NCBI RefSeq assembly: GCF_025960985.1
Contig: NZ_JAOQMX010000007.1
Location: forward strand, 37,166-101,165
DNA: 64,000 nucleotides
Reading direction: 5' to 3'
Source: Flavobacterium psychraerolatum
GTDB taxonomy: Bacteria; Bacteroidota; Bacteroidia; Flavobacteriales; Flavobacteriaceae
Below the pieces are notes generated by a model. The model saw only the letters and a list, made by a program, of their open reading frames with translations. It made no database searches and had not been told where the DNA came from. Position 1 is the first letter of the stretch; every line of letters starts with the position of its first letter. The translations under genes and the position numbers were made by a program. Below are positions 35,374 through 45,716 of the stretch, one piece after another.

Positions 35374-37860
35374 TTAAAAATAAAAACCGAAAGAACCTTT
35401 TACGGAGAATTTTTGTGCTTCTGGAGCATTTAAATAATTTCCTCTCCAGGCAAAATCGATTCGAAGTACTTTGAAAATATTCCCAATACCAGCACTATAT
35501 TCCCAATATCCGTTCTCAGGAGCATTATACACAAGCCCTGAAGCATTGATTGCCTTATTTGCATCCGAAATTGAACCATATACCGATTTTACCCCAACAA
35601 TTTCTCTCCAATTCAGCTTACGCATAAATGGAATTCGACTAAAAAGCCTTCCTCCAAAATTATGGTTCCATTGAATCGTTGCATATTGATCGGTTACAAA
35701 TTCATAAAAATTCAAGTTACTGAAAGTGTTTTCTATCGTAAAGTAGGTTTGGTTTCCAGGAATCACATTCATCAAACCAAGTGGAATTTGACCAAAAGTT
35801 TTCCCTACCTCTACAATAATATTTGATCTTCCCAAAGGCCCAATGATAATAGGTTGTTTATAATACAACTGTATTTTTTCATATTCAAAATCACTACCCA
35901 AAAGCCCTTTGAAACCGTGGTTATAATTCACTAAAAAATGACTGTAGGGACTATCAACATTTCCTCGTTCCACACCATAGCCAATCGTTTTTCTGTTAGG
36001 TGTATATTGAATTTGAAGACTGACTTCTGATTGTTTTACAGCACTTTGTGTCGTTGTCTGAGTGTTATCCGTGTAATAATCTAAACTAAAAGTATTGGAT
36101 GCTGACTCTAATGTTCGATAGGAAAAGCCTGTTTGAAAAGTCAAATTCTTAATCGGTTCTATTTCTACAGCCACATTAGTAAGATTGATATTAGTCAACT
36201 TACCATTACTTCCTGTAGAAAAAAGGGAAGATGAAGCAAAACTTCGTCCTAAAACATCATTGGTACTGGTCAAACTCGCACCTATTTGCTCCACATCACG
36301 TCTATTTCCTCCAGACAAGATAATTCTTTTCTTCTTATCCACCATCCACTTTCCAGAGATGCCGTATTTGAATTTATTATCGCCAAAACCGTAAGCGGTA
36401 TATCCTTGTAATCTCCAATAATCATTTGGACCAAAATAAGTCCTTCCCCCTAATCGTAAACGAACACCCTCAACCGTATTGTACCCAAAAGATGAAAAAA
36501 TAGGCCCATAGTCAAAATGTCCAGATTGTATGTACCCACTCCCCAAAATAGAAACAACATTATACAATTGTTTGAACTTATTAACCGTTTGTAAAGTATC
36601 AAGCATTTTATAAATACCTCTTTCGTCTTTATTTAGGTTTTCAAATCGATTATCATCCCAATAAGCTTCAGATCTACTATAGACCTCATTATCAATATAA
36701 TTCACCTCATCTTTGTACAGACTTAGAGGTTTTTCGATATTAAATTTATGATTTTGATACAAAGTAGTACGCTTACCATACATTCCTTTTGATTCTTCTT
36801 TTTTATTCAAAGCAAAATCAGACATCATATAATCTCTCGTCAACAAAAAGATGGAATCATTTTGAACTTCAAATTCTTGTTCGATATAAATATCTTTTAC
36901 CCAGTTAATATTGGCGCTTTTAGTTACCGCCATATTAATTTTCTTAATCGCAAAAGTAGTATCAGACACCCAAAAATCTCCTTTGAAGGTTAGCTCATTT
37001 TTTCTTCTTGGGTAAAACAGAATATTGTAACACCACTTTTTATTTACAAAAGCACTATCTCTTAGCACATAATTATAAGTATCAATACCCGTTTTTGATA
37101 ATGGGCTAGTAAAACTTTTATCAAAAAAGGTCAAGTGATTATTATAAATATCATAGTCTGAATACAAATCCTTGACAAAAGATAGGATTTGCTGATTATC
37201 ACTAAAGCCCGAATTTTTATTTGCTTTTATTTTCTCTTTTACTTTCTTAGCTATATTGTTTCCATAAACATCGTATAATGATTCGTTGATAAATATAGGT
37301 AAATAGGTTTTTCCAGTAACCCTTGATGTGTCCATATGATTAAAGACAAATTCCATACCTTTGAACAACTTACTTTTCATGAAAGCACTATCAATAGTAT
37401 TCATATCAAACTCGACTTTCTCATACTTTTCCATTTGATAATAATCGAATTGAGAAAGACCATTTTTACGTTTGTGTTCCCATATTTTTCGAAGAATATC
37501 CAAAGCTGGATTATTTTTCTTGGATGTTTTTCCTGTAAAAATGGTGACTTCTTTCAAACTTTCGGCAGAAGCAACTATAACTTTAAAGTTATAATTGATC
37601 GCTTTGGGCAAAATAGCAACTTTATCTGAATAGCCAACCGAAGTAATTACAATTGCATCATATCCCTTTTCTGATTCTATATAAAAACGACCATCTTCGT
37701 TTGACATGGTCCCTTCATTGGAGTCTTTAAAAACAACATTGGCAAATGGTACTGGCTGATTGGAATCATCCAAAATCATTCCACTCACTTTGGTCTGTGC
37801 CAAAACATTTGTGAGTGTTCCAAATATCAAAAATAAAAGGATTACATAATATTTATTCAT
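35374..37860 (-). CDS. DUF5686 family outer-membrane protein with carboxypeptidase-regulatory-like domain
   Basis: The 828-residue protein has a signal peptide (cleavage near VLAQT, residue 21), then a carboxypeptidase-regulatory-like domain (SGMILDDSNQPVPFANV, about 26-100). A large region with the FYPRRKNELTFKGDFWVSDTTFAIKKI block follows (about 285-315), and a C-terminal barrel ends in KGSFGFYF with a terminal aromatic. This layout is typical of DUF5686 proteins in Bacteroidota, outer-membrane proteins of unknown function. It is transcribed alone after pdhB on the same strand. Confidence 0.88.
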   Translation of the reverse strand: MNKYYVILLFLIFGTLTNVLAQTKVSGMILDDSNQPVPFANVVFKDSNEGTMSNEDGRFYIESEKGYDAIVITSVGYSDKVAILPKAINYNFKVIVASAESLKEVTIFTGKTSKKNNPALDILRKIWEHKRKNGLSQFDYYQMEKYEKVEFDMNTIDSAFMKSKLFKGMEFVFNHMDTSRVTGKTYLPIFINESLYDVYGNNIAKKVKEKIKANKNSGFSDNQQILSFVKDLYSDYDIYNNHLTFFDKSFTSPLSKTGIDTYNYVLRDSAFVNKKWCYNILFYPRRKNELTFKGDFWVSDTTFAIKKINMAVTKSANINWVKDIYIEQEFEVQNDSIFLLTRDYMMSDFALNKKEESKGMYGKRTTLYQNHKFNIEKPLSLYKDEVNYIDNEVYSRSEAYWDDNRFENLNKDERGIYKMLDTLQTVNKFKQLYNVVSILGSGYIQSGHFDYGPIFSSFGYNTVEGVRLRLGGRTYFGPNDYWRLQGYTAYGFGDNKFKYGISGKWMVDKKKRIILSGGNRRDVEQIGASLTSTNDVLGRSFASSSLFSTGSNGKLTNINLTNVAVEIEPIKNLTFQTGFSYRTLESASNTFSLDYYTDNTQTTTQSAVKQSEVSLQIQYTPNRKTIGYGVERGNVDSPYSHFLVNYNHGFKGLLGSDFEYEKIQLYYKQPIIIGPLGRSNIIVEVGKTFGQIPLGLMNVIPGNQTYFTIENTFSNLNFYEFVTDQYATIQWNHNFGGRLFSRIPFMRKLNWREIVGVKSVYGSISDANKAINASGLVYNAPENGYWEYSAGIGNIFKVLRIDFAWRGNYLNAPEAQKFSVKGSFGFYF

Positions 37861-37871
37861 AATTATCTTTT

Positions 37872-37906
37872 AAAAAAAAACTTCATCATACAAACGCATG
37901 ATGAAG
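37872..37906 (-). terminator. Terminator of pdhB
   Basis: CTTCATCAT / ATGATGAAG with a 7-8-nt loop and nine T on the minus strand. Confidence 0.85.
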
Positions 37907-37932
37907 CTATGATAGTATTCTAATTGAATTTT

Positions 37933-38910
37933 TTATTTATTCAACACCTTTTTAACTGCTTTTACAACATCACCTGCATTGGGCAACCATTCTGCCAATA
38001 AAACTGGCGAATACGGTGCTGGTGTATCTGCTGTAGTAATTCTTTGTACTGGAGCATCCAAGAAATCAAATGCACGCTCTTGAACCAAGTATGTAATCTC
38101 AGAAGAAACACTTGCAAAAGGCCAAGCTTCTTCAAGAATTACTAATCTATTTGTTTTTTTAACAGAAGTTAAAATAGCATCAATATCCAATGGGCGAACC
38201 GTTCTTAAATCAATGATTTCACAAGAGATACCTTCTTCGGCCAATTCAGTAGCTGCGATGAAAGCTTCTTTGATAATTTTACCAAAAGAAACGATTGTAA
38301 CATCTGTTCCTTCACGCTTGATGTCTGCAACTCCAATTGGAATGATATATTCACCATCTGGAACTTCCCCTTTATCACCATACATTTGCTCCGATTCCAT
38401 AAAGATCACTGGATCATTATCACGAATAGCTGCTTTCAATAATCCTTTTGCATCATAAGGAGTAGATGGAACTACAACTTTTAGACCTGGAGTATTTGCA
38501 AACCAGTTTTCTAGCGCCTGTGAGTGTGTTGCTCCCAATTGTCCTGCAGAAGCAGTTGGCCCACGAAAAACGATCGGCACATTAAACTGTCCTCCTGTCA
38601 TTTGACGCATCTTGGCAGCGTTATTTATAATTTGATCTATACCAACTAAACAAAAGTTGAAAGTCATATATTCTACAATTGGACGACAACCGTTCATCGC
38701 TGAACCTACTGCAATACCTGTAAAACCTAACTCTGCAATTGGAGTATCAATAACTCTTTTCTCTCCAAATTCTGCAAGCATACCTTTTGAAGCTTTGTAA
38801 GCGCCGTTATATTCAGCAACTTCCTCACCCATCAAGTAAACAGACTCGTCGTGACGCATTTCTTCACTCATTGCTTCACAAATCGCCTCTCTAAATTGTA
38901 TCGTTCTCAT
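37933..38910 (-). CDS. pdhB: Pyruvate dehydrogenase E1 component, beta subunit
   Basis: The 325-residue chain is the beta half of a split alpha2beta2 E1 that decarboxylates pyruvate with thiamine diphosphate. Typical blocks are MGEEVAEYNGAYKASKGM (27-44), DTPIAELGFTGIAVGSAM with the ThDP-activating glutamate, and the C-terminal transketolase domain ILEEAWPFASVSSEI. No alpha subunit or E2 gene is near, so the complex is encoded in dispersed places. Other branched-chain E1 beta enzymes look similar, but sequence blocks favour pyruvate. Confidence 0.92.
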   Translation of the reverse strand: MRTIQFREAICEAMSEEMRHDESVYLMGEEVAEYNGAYKASKGMLAEFGEKRVIDTPIAELGFTGIAVGSAMNGCRPIVEYMTFNFCLVGIDQIINNAAKMRQMTGGQFNVPIVFRGPTASAGQLGATHSQALENWFANTPGLKVVVPSTPYDAKGLLKAAIRDNDPVIFMESEQMYGDKGEVPDGEYIIPIGVADIKREGTDVTIVSFGKIIKEAFIAATELAEEGISCEIIDLRTVRPLDIDAILTSVKKTNRLVILEEAWPFASVSSEITYLVQERAFDFLDAPVQRITTADTPAPYSPVLLAEWLPNAGDVVKAVKKVLNK

Positions 38911-39122
38911 ATTATAATTGTATATGTATATTTTTCGAAAAGCAAAAATAAATATTTAAAATCACTTAACCCATAATTTAGAACAAAATAATGCGCCGAA
39001 ATATATAGTTATTTGTTATATCTTCACAATTTGACAGTGTTCAAACACGATAATTTGATTAAAAACACAGTTTTAAACAAATTTTATTATGCGTGCATAG
39101 TAAATTATTTCAATTTTTATTC

Positions 39123-39130
39123 TAAATTTG
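39123..39130 (+). promoter_or_regulatory. -7 promoter element of etfBA
   Basis: TAAATTTG fits TAnnTTTG and predicts a leader of about 110 nt before etfB. The rest of the 337-nt gap (38911-39247) shows no gene. Confidence 0.55.
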
Positions 39131-39247
39131 TAATTCAATCAAGTCATATTAATACTAATATTATAGAAAAACAAGATCCTTACTCGACTTAAATCGAATA
39201 AATATCAATTAGTTACCTCTAAAATAGAAAAAATAAACAGGAACCTT

Positions 39248-39994
39248 ATGAAAATACTAGTTTGCATCAGTCATGTACCTGATACTACCTCAAAGATTAA
39301 TTTTACCAACAACGATTCTGAATTTGATACCAACGGTGTACAATTTGTTATCAACCCAAATGATGAGTACGGATTAACACGTGCTATTTGGTTTCAAGAA
39401 CAACAAGGCGCTACAGTAACAGTAGTTAACGTTGGTGGACCAGAAACTGAGCCTACACTTAGAAAAGCATTGGCAATTGGTGCTAATGAGGCAATTCGTG
39501 TAAACGCAACTCCTACAGATGGTTTTTTTGTTGCCAAACAATTGGCAGAAATAATCAAAAATGGTGGTTATGACGTAGTGATTGCCGGTAAAGAATCACT
39601 AGATTATAATGGTGGAATGGTACCTGGAATGGTAGCAGCATTGACCAGTTTTAACTTCATAAATTCATGTACAGAACTTACTATTGACGGTACAACTGCA
39701 AAAGCAGTTCGTGAAATAGATGGAGGTAAAGAAAATGTATCTACTTCGTTACCAATAATTATTGGAGGACAAAAAGGATTGGTTGATGAAAAAGAATTAA
39801 AAATCCCCAACATGAGAGGGATTATGACTGCGAGATCAAAACCGTTGACCGTTGTTGAACCAATTGAAGCAAGCACAAACACCAAAGCAGTTAAATTTGA
39901 AAAACCAGCTGCAAAGTCGGCAGTTAAGTTAATTTCTGCAGACAACTTGGATGAGTTAATCACTTTATTACACACCGAAGCAAAGGTAATCTAG
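39248..39994 (+). CDS. etfB: Electron transfer flavoprotein subunit beta
   Basis: The 248-residue AMP-binding subunit of ETF works with EtfA to collect electrons from acyl-CoA dehydrogenases. The start MKILVCISHVPDTTSKI, the INPNDEYGLTRAI block (35-47) and AGKESLDYNGGMVPGMVA (116-133) are family-typical. It is first in a two-gene operon; etfA follows after 74 nt. Confidence 0.95.
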   Translation: MKILVCISHVPDTTSKINFTNNDSEFDTNGVQFVINPNDEYGLTRAIWFQEQQGATVTVVNVGGPETEPTLRKALAIGANEAIRVNATPTDGFFVAKQLAEIIKNGGYDVVIAGKESLDYNGGMVPGMVAALTSFNFINSCTELTIDGTTAKAVREIDGGKENVSTSLPIIIGGQKGLVDEKELKIPNMRGIMTARSKPLTVVEPIEASTNTKAVKFEKPAAKSAVKLISADNLDELITLLHTEAKVI

Positions 39995-40068
39995 CAATTC
40001 GTTTTTAGTCACAATTTTCAGCAACAAAACCTGAAATTTTATACTTTAAACCATTAAACAAAAAAAAC

Positions 40069-41031
40069 ATGTCAATACTAATATACGCAGAATCTGCAGA
40101 AGGAAAATTCAAAAAAGTAGCATTTGAATTGGCTTCTTACGCAAAAAAAGTAGCCGAAGCATTAGGCTCAACTGTTACAGCAATTACATTTAACACTACC
40201 GATGCTTCTGAACTAGCAAAATACGGAGTAGACAAAGTATTAAAGGTAAACAATCCTAAACTAACAAGCTTTACAGCAAAAGCATATGCAGACGCTATTC
40301 AACAAGCAGCCAAAAACGAGAATGCTAAAGTAGTAGTTTTATCCTCTACAACCGATAGCGCTTACCTTTCATCGCTTGTAGCCGTTTCATTGGACGCTGG
40401 TTTTGCATCGAATGTAGTTGGACTACCTGTAAGCACATCTCCCTTTCAAGTTAAAAGAAATGCTTTCTCAAACAAAGCTTTCAATATTACAGAAATCACA
40501 ACCGAAGTAAAAGTTCTTGGACTAGCAAAAAACTCCTTTGGAATTGTAGAATCTAGCGCTAGCCTTACCGAAGAAGATTTTTTACCAACAATAAATGATT
40601 CTGATTTTGGAATAAAAATAGAATCTACAGAAAAAGCCAGTGGAAAAGTATCTATTGCAGACGCCGATATTGTTGTTTCTGGAGGACGTGGATTAAAAGG
40701 GCCCGAAAACTGGGGACTTATAGAAGACCTTGCCGCTGTGCTTGGGGCAGCAACAGCTTGTTCAAAACCTGTTTCTGACTTAGGGTGGAGACCTCACGGA
40801 GAACACGTTGGACAAACGGGGAAACCTGTATCCGCGAATTTATATATTGCAATCGGAATTTCTGGTGCAATCCAACACATTGCCGGAATCAACTCTTCTA
40901 AAGTAAAAGTAGTAATCAATATAGATCCTGAAGCTCCTTTCTTCAAAGTGGCTGATTATGGTATTGTAGGGGATGCTTTTGAAGTAGTACCAAAACTTAT
41001 TGAAAAACTAAAAGTTTTTAAAGCACAATAA
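40069..41031 (+). CDS. etfA: Electron transfer flavoprotein subunit alpha
   Basis: The 320-residue subunit binds FAD through the C-terminal block seen at about 203-270: GGRGLKGPENWGLIEDLA, ACSKPVSDLGWRPHGEHVGQ (with the conserved TGK just after) and AIGISGAIQHIAG. Together with EtfB it forms the soluble ETF heterodimer. A hairpin terminator follows 20 nt after the stop. Confidence 0.96.
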   Translation: MSILIYAESAEGKFKKVAFELASYAKKVAEALGSTVTAITFNTTDASELAKYGVDKVLKVNNPKLTSFTAKAYADAIQQAAKNENAKVVVLSSTTDSAYLSSLVAVSLDAGFASNVVGLPVSTSPFQVKRNAFSNKAFNITEITTEVKVLGLAKNSFGIVESSASLTEEDFLPTINDSDFGIKIESTEKASGKVSIADADIVVSGGRGLKGPENWGLIEDLAAVLGAATACSKPVSDLGWRPHGEHVGQTGKPVSANLYIAIGISGAIQHIAGINSSKVKVVINIDPEAPFFKVADYGIVGDAFEVVPKLIEKLKVFKAQ

Positions 41032-41051
41032 TTTTTTTATTTTTTTTTCTC

Positions 41052-41090
41052 AAAAGAGCTATCCTAATTATAATTAGATAGCTCTTTTTT
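41052..41090 (+). terminator. Terminator of etfBA
   Basis: AAAAGAGCTATC / GATAGCTCTTTTTT hairpin with a 13-nt AT loop. Confidence 0.88.
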
Positions 41091-41269
41091 GATAAAAAAA
41101 CCTTAGCCATTTTTGATTTCACAATACGTCAAATACTTTTGCGGCTAAGAAAAGATTTTGTTTCTTTGTATGCTTATCACTTCACTTGTTCGCAATTGTA
41201 AAATAAGTAGAATTGGTTACTAAATAATACTCTGATTTTAGTCACTAGAATCTAAAACCTAAAACAAAC

Positions 41270-41899
41270 ATGAGCTTAGTTAAACTATCTATAAAAGGCA
41301 TCTCTTACAGTCAGACACAAAATGGAGCTTATGCTTTAATTTTGAATGAAGTTGATGGCGAAAGAAAACTACCCATTGTAATTGGAGCTTTTGAAGCGCA
41401 ATCTATTGCGATTGCATTAGAAAAAGAAATAAAACCGCCTCGCCCATTGACGCATGATTTATTTAAAAATTTCGCAGAGCGTTTTGACATCGTTGTAAAA
41501 CAAGTTATTATTCATAAATTAGTCGACGGTGTATTCTACTCAAGTATTATTTGCGAGAGAGATAAAATTGAAGAAATCATAGACGCAAGAACTTCTGATG
41601 CTATTGCATTGGCTTTGCGATTTAACGCGCCTATTTTTACTTATAAAAACATTCTTGACAAGGCGGGAATTTATTTAAAAACAAACCCTCAAGATAGCGA
41701 CAAAGATTCACAGGAAATTGATGACATCCTTTCTAATCCAGAAACATTTGGAAATGAAGAAGACAATCAACTTACAGATCGTCCTTTTCAAAAAAATAGC
41801 CTTCAAGAATTAACAGAATTACTTGAAATAGCAGTCGATAATGAAGATTATGAAAAAGCTGCTAAAGTTAGAGATGAAATTTCTAAAAGGGAATCTTAA
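41270..41899 (+). CDS. Bifunctional nuclease family (DUF151) protein with C-terminal UVR motif
   Basis: The 209-residue protein has the DUF151 domain at about 1-135 (LPIVIGAFEAQSIAIALE, RTSDAIALALRFNAPIF), related to proteins with DNase/RNase activity. A UvrB/UvrC-like helical pair follows at about 175-208 (LLEIAVDNEDYEKAAKVRDEI), which may mediate protein contact. No signal peptide; cytoplasmic. It precedes thyA by 56 nt on the same strand and may be co-transcribed with it. Confidence 0.88.
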   Translation: MSLVKLSIKGISYSQTQNGAYALILNEVDGERKLPIVIGAFEAQSIAIALEKEIKPPRPLTHDLFKNFAERFDIVVKQVIIHKLVDGVFYSSIICERDKIEEIIDARTSDAIALALRFNAPIFTYKNILDKAGIYLKTNPQDSDKDSQEIDDILSNPETFGNEEDNQLTDRPFQKNSLQELTELLEIAVDNEDYEKAAKVRDEISKRES

Positions 41900-41955
41900 T
41901 AAGCGATATTTTATAAAAATAGAACCTAAAGAACAACCCACAAAACATTATTATA

Positions 41956-42780
41956 ATGAAGCAATATATAGATCTGGTAAAACATGTAATGGAAAATGGT
42001 TGCCAAAAAGGAGATCGAACTGGAACCGGAACCAAAAGTGTGTTTGGACATCAAATGCGTTTTGACCTAAACGAAGGATTCCCGATGGTTACAACCAAAA
42101 AATTACACCTAAAGTCTATTATTTATGAATTGCTATGGTTCCTAAAAGGAGATACTAATATAGACTATCTTCAAAAAAACGGTGTGAAAATTTGGGATGC
42201 TTGGGCAGATGAAAATGGCGACCTAGGCCCTGTTTACGGACATCAATGGCGCAATTGGAATAACGAAGAGATAGATCAAATTAAAGAACTAATTAAAGAG
42301 CTAAAAACTAATCCTAATAGCCGTAGGATGATTGTTTCAGCTTGGAACCCATCTGTACTTCCAGACACATCTAAATCATTCGCAGAAAATGTAGCGAATA
42401 ACAAAGCAGCCTTACCCCCATGTCATGCCTTTTTTCAGTTCTATGTAGCCGACGGAAAACTATCCTGTCAATTATACCAGCGTAGTGCTGATATATTTTT
42501 GGGAGTACCTTTTAACATCGCATCGTACGCTTTATTGACGATGATGATTGCACAAGTCTGCAAGCTAGGCTTGGGTGAGTTCATCCATACCTTTGGCGAC
42601 GCCCACATCTACAATAATCATTTTGAGCAACTTGAACTACAGCTATCCAGAGAACCAAAAGCATTACCAAAAATGATTTTGAATCCTGAGATCATGAATA
42701 TTTTTGATTTTGACTTTGATGATTTTACCCTAGAGGGATACGAACCACATGCAGGAATAAAAGGAAGCGTCTCTATTTAA
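41956..42780 (+). CDS. thyA: Thymidylate synthase
   Basis: The 274-residue enzyme methylates dUMP to dTMP using methylenetetrahydrofolate. The catalytic cysteine is C156 in [12 protein letters not shown]; the phosphate-binding RTGTGT (21-26) and [11 protein letters not shown] (122-132) are present. It is about ten residues longer than the E. coli enzyme because of an insert around 136-150 ahead of the active site. Dihydrofolate reductase, which regenerates the folate, lies 950 nt downstream on the same strand. Confidence 0.97.
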   Translation: MKQYIDLVKHVMENGCQKGDRTGTGTKSVFGHQMRFDLNEGFPMVTTKKLHLKSIIYELLWFLKGDTNIDYLQKNGVKIWDAWADENGDLGPVYGHQWRNWNNEEIDQIKELIKELKTNPNSRRMIVSAWNPSVLPDTSKSFAENVANNKAALPPCHAFFQFYVADGKLSCQLYQRSADIFLGVPFNIASYALLTMMIAQVCKLGLGEFIHTFGDAHIYNNHFEQLELQLSREPKALPKMILNPEIMNIFDFDFDDFTLEGYEPHAGIKGSVSI

Positions 42781-42813
42781 TCACTAATGCTATTAATAGA
42801 AACAAATAAAATA

Positions 42814-42844
42814 AAAAAATCCGCTTTTCAGCGGATTTTTTTAT
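42814..42844. terminator. Bidirectional terminator between thyA and the CBM48-like gene
   Basis: AAATCCGCT / AGCGGATTT with A and T runs on both sides, between convergent genes. Confidence 0.88.
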
Positions 42845-42850
42845 TATAAA

Positions 42851-43147
42851 CTATACTTCTAATACTCCGTTTTGAGTACCAGCAAATTCATTCCATTTTA
42901 AAGAATCTGCTTCATTATCGTTTACGTATTCACCATCAATCACATACTTAAACTCATAAGAAGCATCTTTAGCTAATTCAAAAACACCTTTGAAAGTTCC
43001 GTTTTTCAATTTATTTAAAACCCCATCTTCAACACTCCAATTGTTAAAATCCCCAACTACTGATGCATTAGTTGCTTCTTTAGCTTCGACAGAAAATGTG
43101 ACTTTACAAACTGGTTTCGACTTTATAAACTGTTTCTTTATTGACAT
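42851..43147 (-). CDS. Small glycogen-binding-like (isoamylase early set / CBM48) protein
   Basis: The longest frame begins at 43216, but the ATG at 43147 (MSIKKQFIKSKPVC) fits the domain start, leaving 98 residues. The chain is almost entirely an Ig-like early-set domain of the AMPK-beta/CBM48 type: VVGDFNNWSVEDGVL, GTFKGVFELAKDASYEFKYVIDGEYVND. Such stand-alone domains are common in Flavobacteria and probably bind glycogen-like glucans or regulate another enzyme; no catalytic region is present. Confidence 0.85.
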   Translation of the reverse strand: MSIKKQFIKSKPVCKVTFSVEAKEATNASVVGDFNNWSVEDGVLNKLKNGTFKGVFELAKDASYEFKYVIDGEYVNDNEADSLKWNEFAGTQNGVLEV

Positions 43148-43384
43148 AACTATTTCATTTTTAATATTATGTAACAAAGGAAATAAAATATTCTGAAGTT
43201 TACACAGTATCATCATAGTTTTACCACAATAATATGTATTGTGTTAATTTTCTAACTATTCAATAATTTAACAAGGAAATTTATTCATTTGCAAAAAAAG
43301 AAATCGTTTTCTTATTAACTATTAAACATATAAAATAGCTAGTTTCTAATTTATATTTTATCTTTATACTTTAAAATCACACTT

Positions 43385-43720
43385 ATGGAACGCGATCAAC
43401 ATGAATTATATGAATATGCTAGAAGAAGAATTAAACAAAAAAAACGATTATACTTCCATTTTGTACTACTCATTTCCAGCAGTTTATTTGCTTTCTTGGC
43501 TACAAAAATAATAACCTTCACCTTCAACTTGAACTGGCTTATTTTAGGCTTAACCCTTTGGGCATTTTTATTTATTTTACATTTTGTAAAAGTATTTATA
43601 ACAGATCGCTTTATGAACAAAAACTGGGAAAGAGAACAAATCGACAGGTTAGTCGCTTTGCAGTCAAAAAAAATTACAGACATGTCAACAAAATTAAACG
43701 AAGAAACATCAAATAAATAG
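43385..43720 (+). CDS. 2TM domain-containing membrane protein
   Basis: A 111-residue protein with a charged N-terminus (YEYARRRIKQKKRLYFH), two transmembrane helices (about 26-45 and 51-72) and a polar coiled C-terminus (MNKNWEREQIDRLVALQ). This is the 2TM domain found in Bacteroidota proteins, sometimes attached to histidine kinases, function unknown. It lies 8 nt upstream of folA and is probably co-transcribed. Confidence 0.8.
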   Translation: MERDQHELYEYARRRIKQKKRLYFHFVLLISSSLFAFLATKIITFTFNLNWLILGLTLWAFLFILHFVKVFITDRFMNKNWEREQIDRLVALQSKKITDMSTKLNEETSNK

Positions 43721-43728
43721 TATGCGTT

Positions 43729-44223
43729 ATGATAATAATGATTGCTGCAGTAGCAGAGAATAATGCCTTAGGAAAAAACAATGAACTTGTTTGGCACTTA
43801 CCAAATGACTTTAAAAGATTCAAATCATTAACTACTGGACATCATATAATAATGGGTAGAAAAACATTTGAAAGCTTCCCTAAACCATTACCAAATAGAA
43901 TCCATATAGTAATCAGTAGACAAGATGATTACAAGCCTGAAGGCTGCATTGTAGTAGGAAGTTTAAACGAAGCGTTATCAAGATGCCCTAAAGAAGAAGA
44001 CTCCTATATTATTGGAGGTGGCGAAATATACAAACAAGCTTTACCTCATGCCGATGTGCTAGAAATAACGAGAGTACATCATGATTTTGAAGCGGATACT
44101 TTTTTTCCTGAAATAAACCCTAAAGAATGGAAGCTAACAAAAACTGAATCGCAATATAAAGACGAAAGACACCTTTTTGACTATACCTACCAAACTTTTA
44201 TAAAAAATAAAAACACCCCTTAA
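43729..44223 (+). CDS. folA: Dihydrofolate reductase
   Basis: The 164-residue enzyme reduces dihydrofolate with NADPH. Family features are the start MIIMIAAVAENNALGKNNELVWHLPND (Met20-loop equivalent), IIMGRKTFESFPKPLPNR (40-57) and YIIGGGEIYKQALP (about 95-108). Standard length. The stop codon lies inside the loop of the terminator hairpin. Confidence 0.96.
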   Translation: MIIMIAAVAENNALGKNNELVWHLPNDFKRFKSLTTGHHIIMGRKTFESFPKPLPNRIHIVISRQDDYKPEGCIVVGSLNEALSRCPKEEDSYIIGGGEIYKQALPHADVLEITRVHHDFEADTFFPEINPKEWKLTKTESQYKDERHLFDYTYQTFIKNKNTP

Positions 44224-44239
44224 AGGGGTGTTTTTTTTA
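44212..44239 (+). terminator. Terminator overlapping the folA stop codon
   Basis: AACACCCCT / AGGGGTGTT with the stop TAA in the loop, followed by a T run; the hairpin also encodes the last three residues. Confidence 0.9.
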
Positions 44240-44261
44240 CAATGAAATGAGGAAAGACAAT

Positions 44262-44579
44262 CTACTTTTGAAGCAGAATCTGACAACTTAATATAAAAAT
44301 TACAAAGGTTAACATAGCTCCCGTAAGGAAGATAATAACGTTTGATGTTTTTTGAGAGTACATCTCAAAATAGCCTTTAATACCAAATACCACGAAGGTA
44401 CTAAAGACAAAGAAAATTAAAATTTCCAAAAACAAATTTAATCCTAAGAACGTATTTTGCGTTAATAACAAACTACCACCTTTGAAAGCGGCACCGTCAA
44501 AAAAAGCAACAAGAACAAACGAAATAACTAGCGCAAAAATTACCCACTTGATTTGACCCGTTCTTTCCTTAATAATCAT
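44262..44579 (-). CDS. Small membrane protein, unknown
   Basis: A 105-residue chain with three strongly hydrophobic segments (about 12-28, 47-65 and 79-100) and a short basic N-terminus. No motif is recognised. It is alone on the minus strand between folA and ubiE; the 380-nt gap upstream (44580-44959) holds only the ubiE promoter as far as can be seen. Confidence 0.7.
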   Translation of the reverse strand: MIIKERTGQIKWVIFALVISFVLVAFFDGAAFKGGSLLLTQNTFLGLNLFLEILIFFVFSTFVVFGIKGYFEMYSQKTSNVIIFLTGAMLTFVIFILSCQILLQK

Positions 44580-44932
44580 TGTAAATAAACGTTTTTCATT
44601 TATAATGTAAAATTCGACATTTTATCCCTTCCCCACAATACCCACTTTTAGTGATATTTCATTAATAACTTCTGCATTTCGCGTCATCTCTTTACTACAA
44701 CAAACAGACAAGCAACATCACAATACCCTGAAAAACAAGTGATTAAATAATTTAAACACGTATTAACCTACTTACACAGTAAGTAAGAATTACAAATAAA
44801 ATTTCCAACTTTAAGATAATTAATTCAAAACTAAGACCCTAAAATAATAGCTACTCATAGAATGAATATACATACTAAAAATATTTTTGAGGCTATTTTG
44901 GAATACGAATTAAAGTTCAAAATAGATTGTAT

Positions 44933-44940
44933 TATATTTG
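44933..44940 (+). promoter_or_regulatory. -7 promoter element of ubiE
   Basis: TATATTTG, 19 nt upstream of the ubiE ATG, fits TAnnTTTG. Confidence 0.65.
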
Positions 44941-44959
44941 TAAAAAATAAAAAAATATA

Positions 44960-45691
44960 ATGTCAAAAAATATCACCCCTTATAAAGGTTCCGATTTAAG
45001 TAAAAAAGAACAAGTCGCACAAATGTTTGATACTATCTCTGGGAACTACGATAATTTAAACCGCGTAATTTCATTTGGGATTGATGTAAAGTGGCGTAAA
45101 AAAGTATTAAATATTGTCAAAAAATCAAATCCCAATACGATTCTTGACATTGCAACTGGAACTGGTGACTTAGCAATATTAATGGCTCAAACCAAAGCTA
45201 AAAAAATCATAGGACTTGATATTTCATCCGGTATGCTTGAAGTGGGAAAAAAGAAAATTGCAGCAAAAAACCTTTCTAATACAATTGACATGGTCTTAGC
45301 AGACTCCGAAAACATGCCATTTGAAGACAATTATTTTGACGCTATAACAGTTGCCTTTGGTGTACGCAATTTCGAACATCTAGAAAAAGGACTTTCTGAA
45401 ATTCTAAGAGTATTAAAACCTAACGGGACTTTTGTCATATTAGAGACCTCAGTTCCCGACAAAACACCCTTTAAGCAGGGATATCATTTTTACACCAAAA
45501 ACATTTTACCATTAATAGGAAAACTTTTTTCAAAAGACAATGTAGCTTATGGCTATCTATCTGAATCTGCAGCGCAATTCCCTTATGGTGAAGCTTTGAA
45601 CAATATTTTAAGAAAAACTGGGTTTATAGATGTAAAAGCATTGCCCCAAACTTTTGGAGTTGCTACCATTTATTCTGCATCTAAAAAATAA
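44960..45691 (+). CDS. ubiE: Demethylmenaquinone methyltransferase (UbiE/MenG)
   Basis: The 243-residue SAM-dependent enzyme makes the final C-methylation of menaquinone. Motif I ([13 protein letters not shown], about 61-73), the UbiE box [26 protein letters not shown] (about 132-157) and the start [22 protein letters not shown] are all present. Bacteroidota use menaquinone, so the MenG role applies. porT follows 25 nt downstream, the arrangement I know from other flavobacteria. Confidence 0.95.
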   Translation: MSKNITPYKGSDLSKKEQVAQMFDTISGNYDNLNRVISFGIDVKWRKKVLNIVKKSNPNTILDIATGTGDLAILMAQTKAKKIIGLDISSGMLEVGKKKIAAKNLSNTIDMVLADSENMPFEDNYFDAITVAFGVRNFEHLEKGLSEILRVLKPNGTFVILETSVPDKTPFKQGYHFYTKNILPLIGKLFSKDNVAYGYLSESAAQFPYGEALNNILRKTGFIDVKALPQTFGVATIYSASKK

Positions 45692-45716
45692 TATTGATAT
45701 TACAGCAAGCGCAAAC

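Noticed and set aside
41841..42065. 74-codon ORF bridging the DUF151 gene and thyA
   Set aside because: Alternate frame of two confirmed genes.
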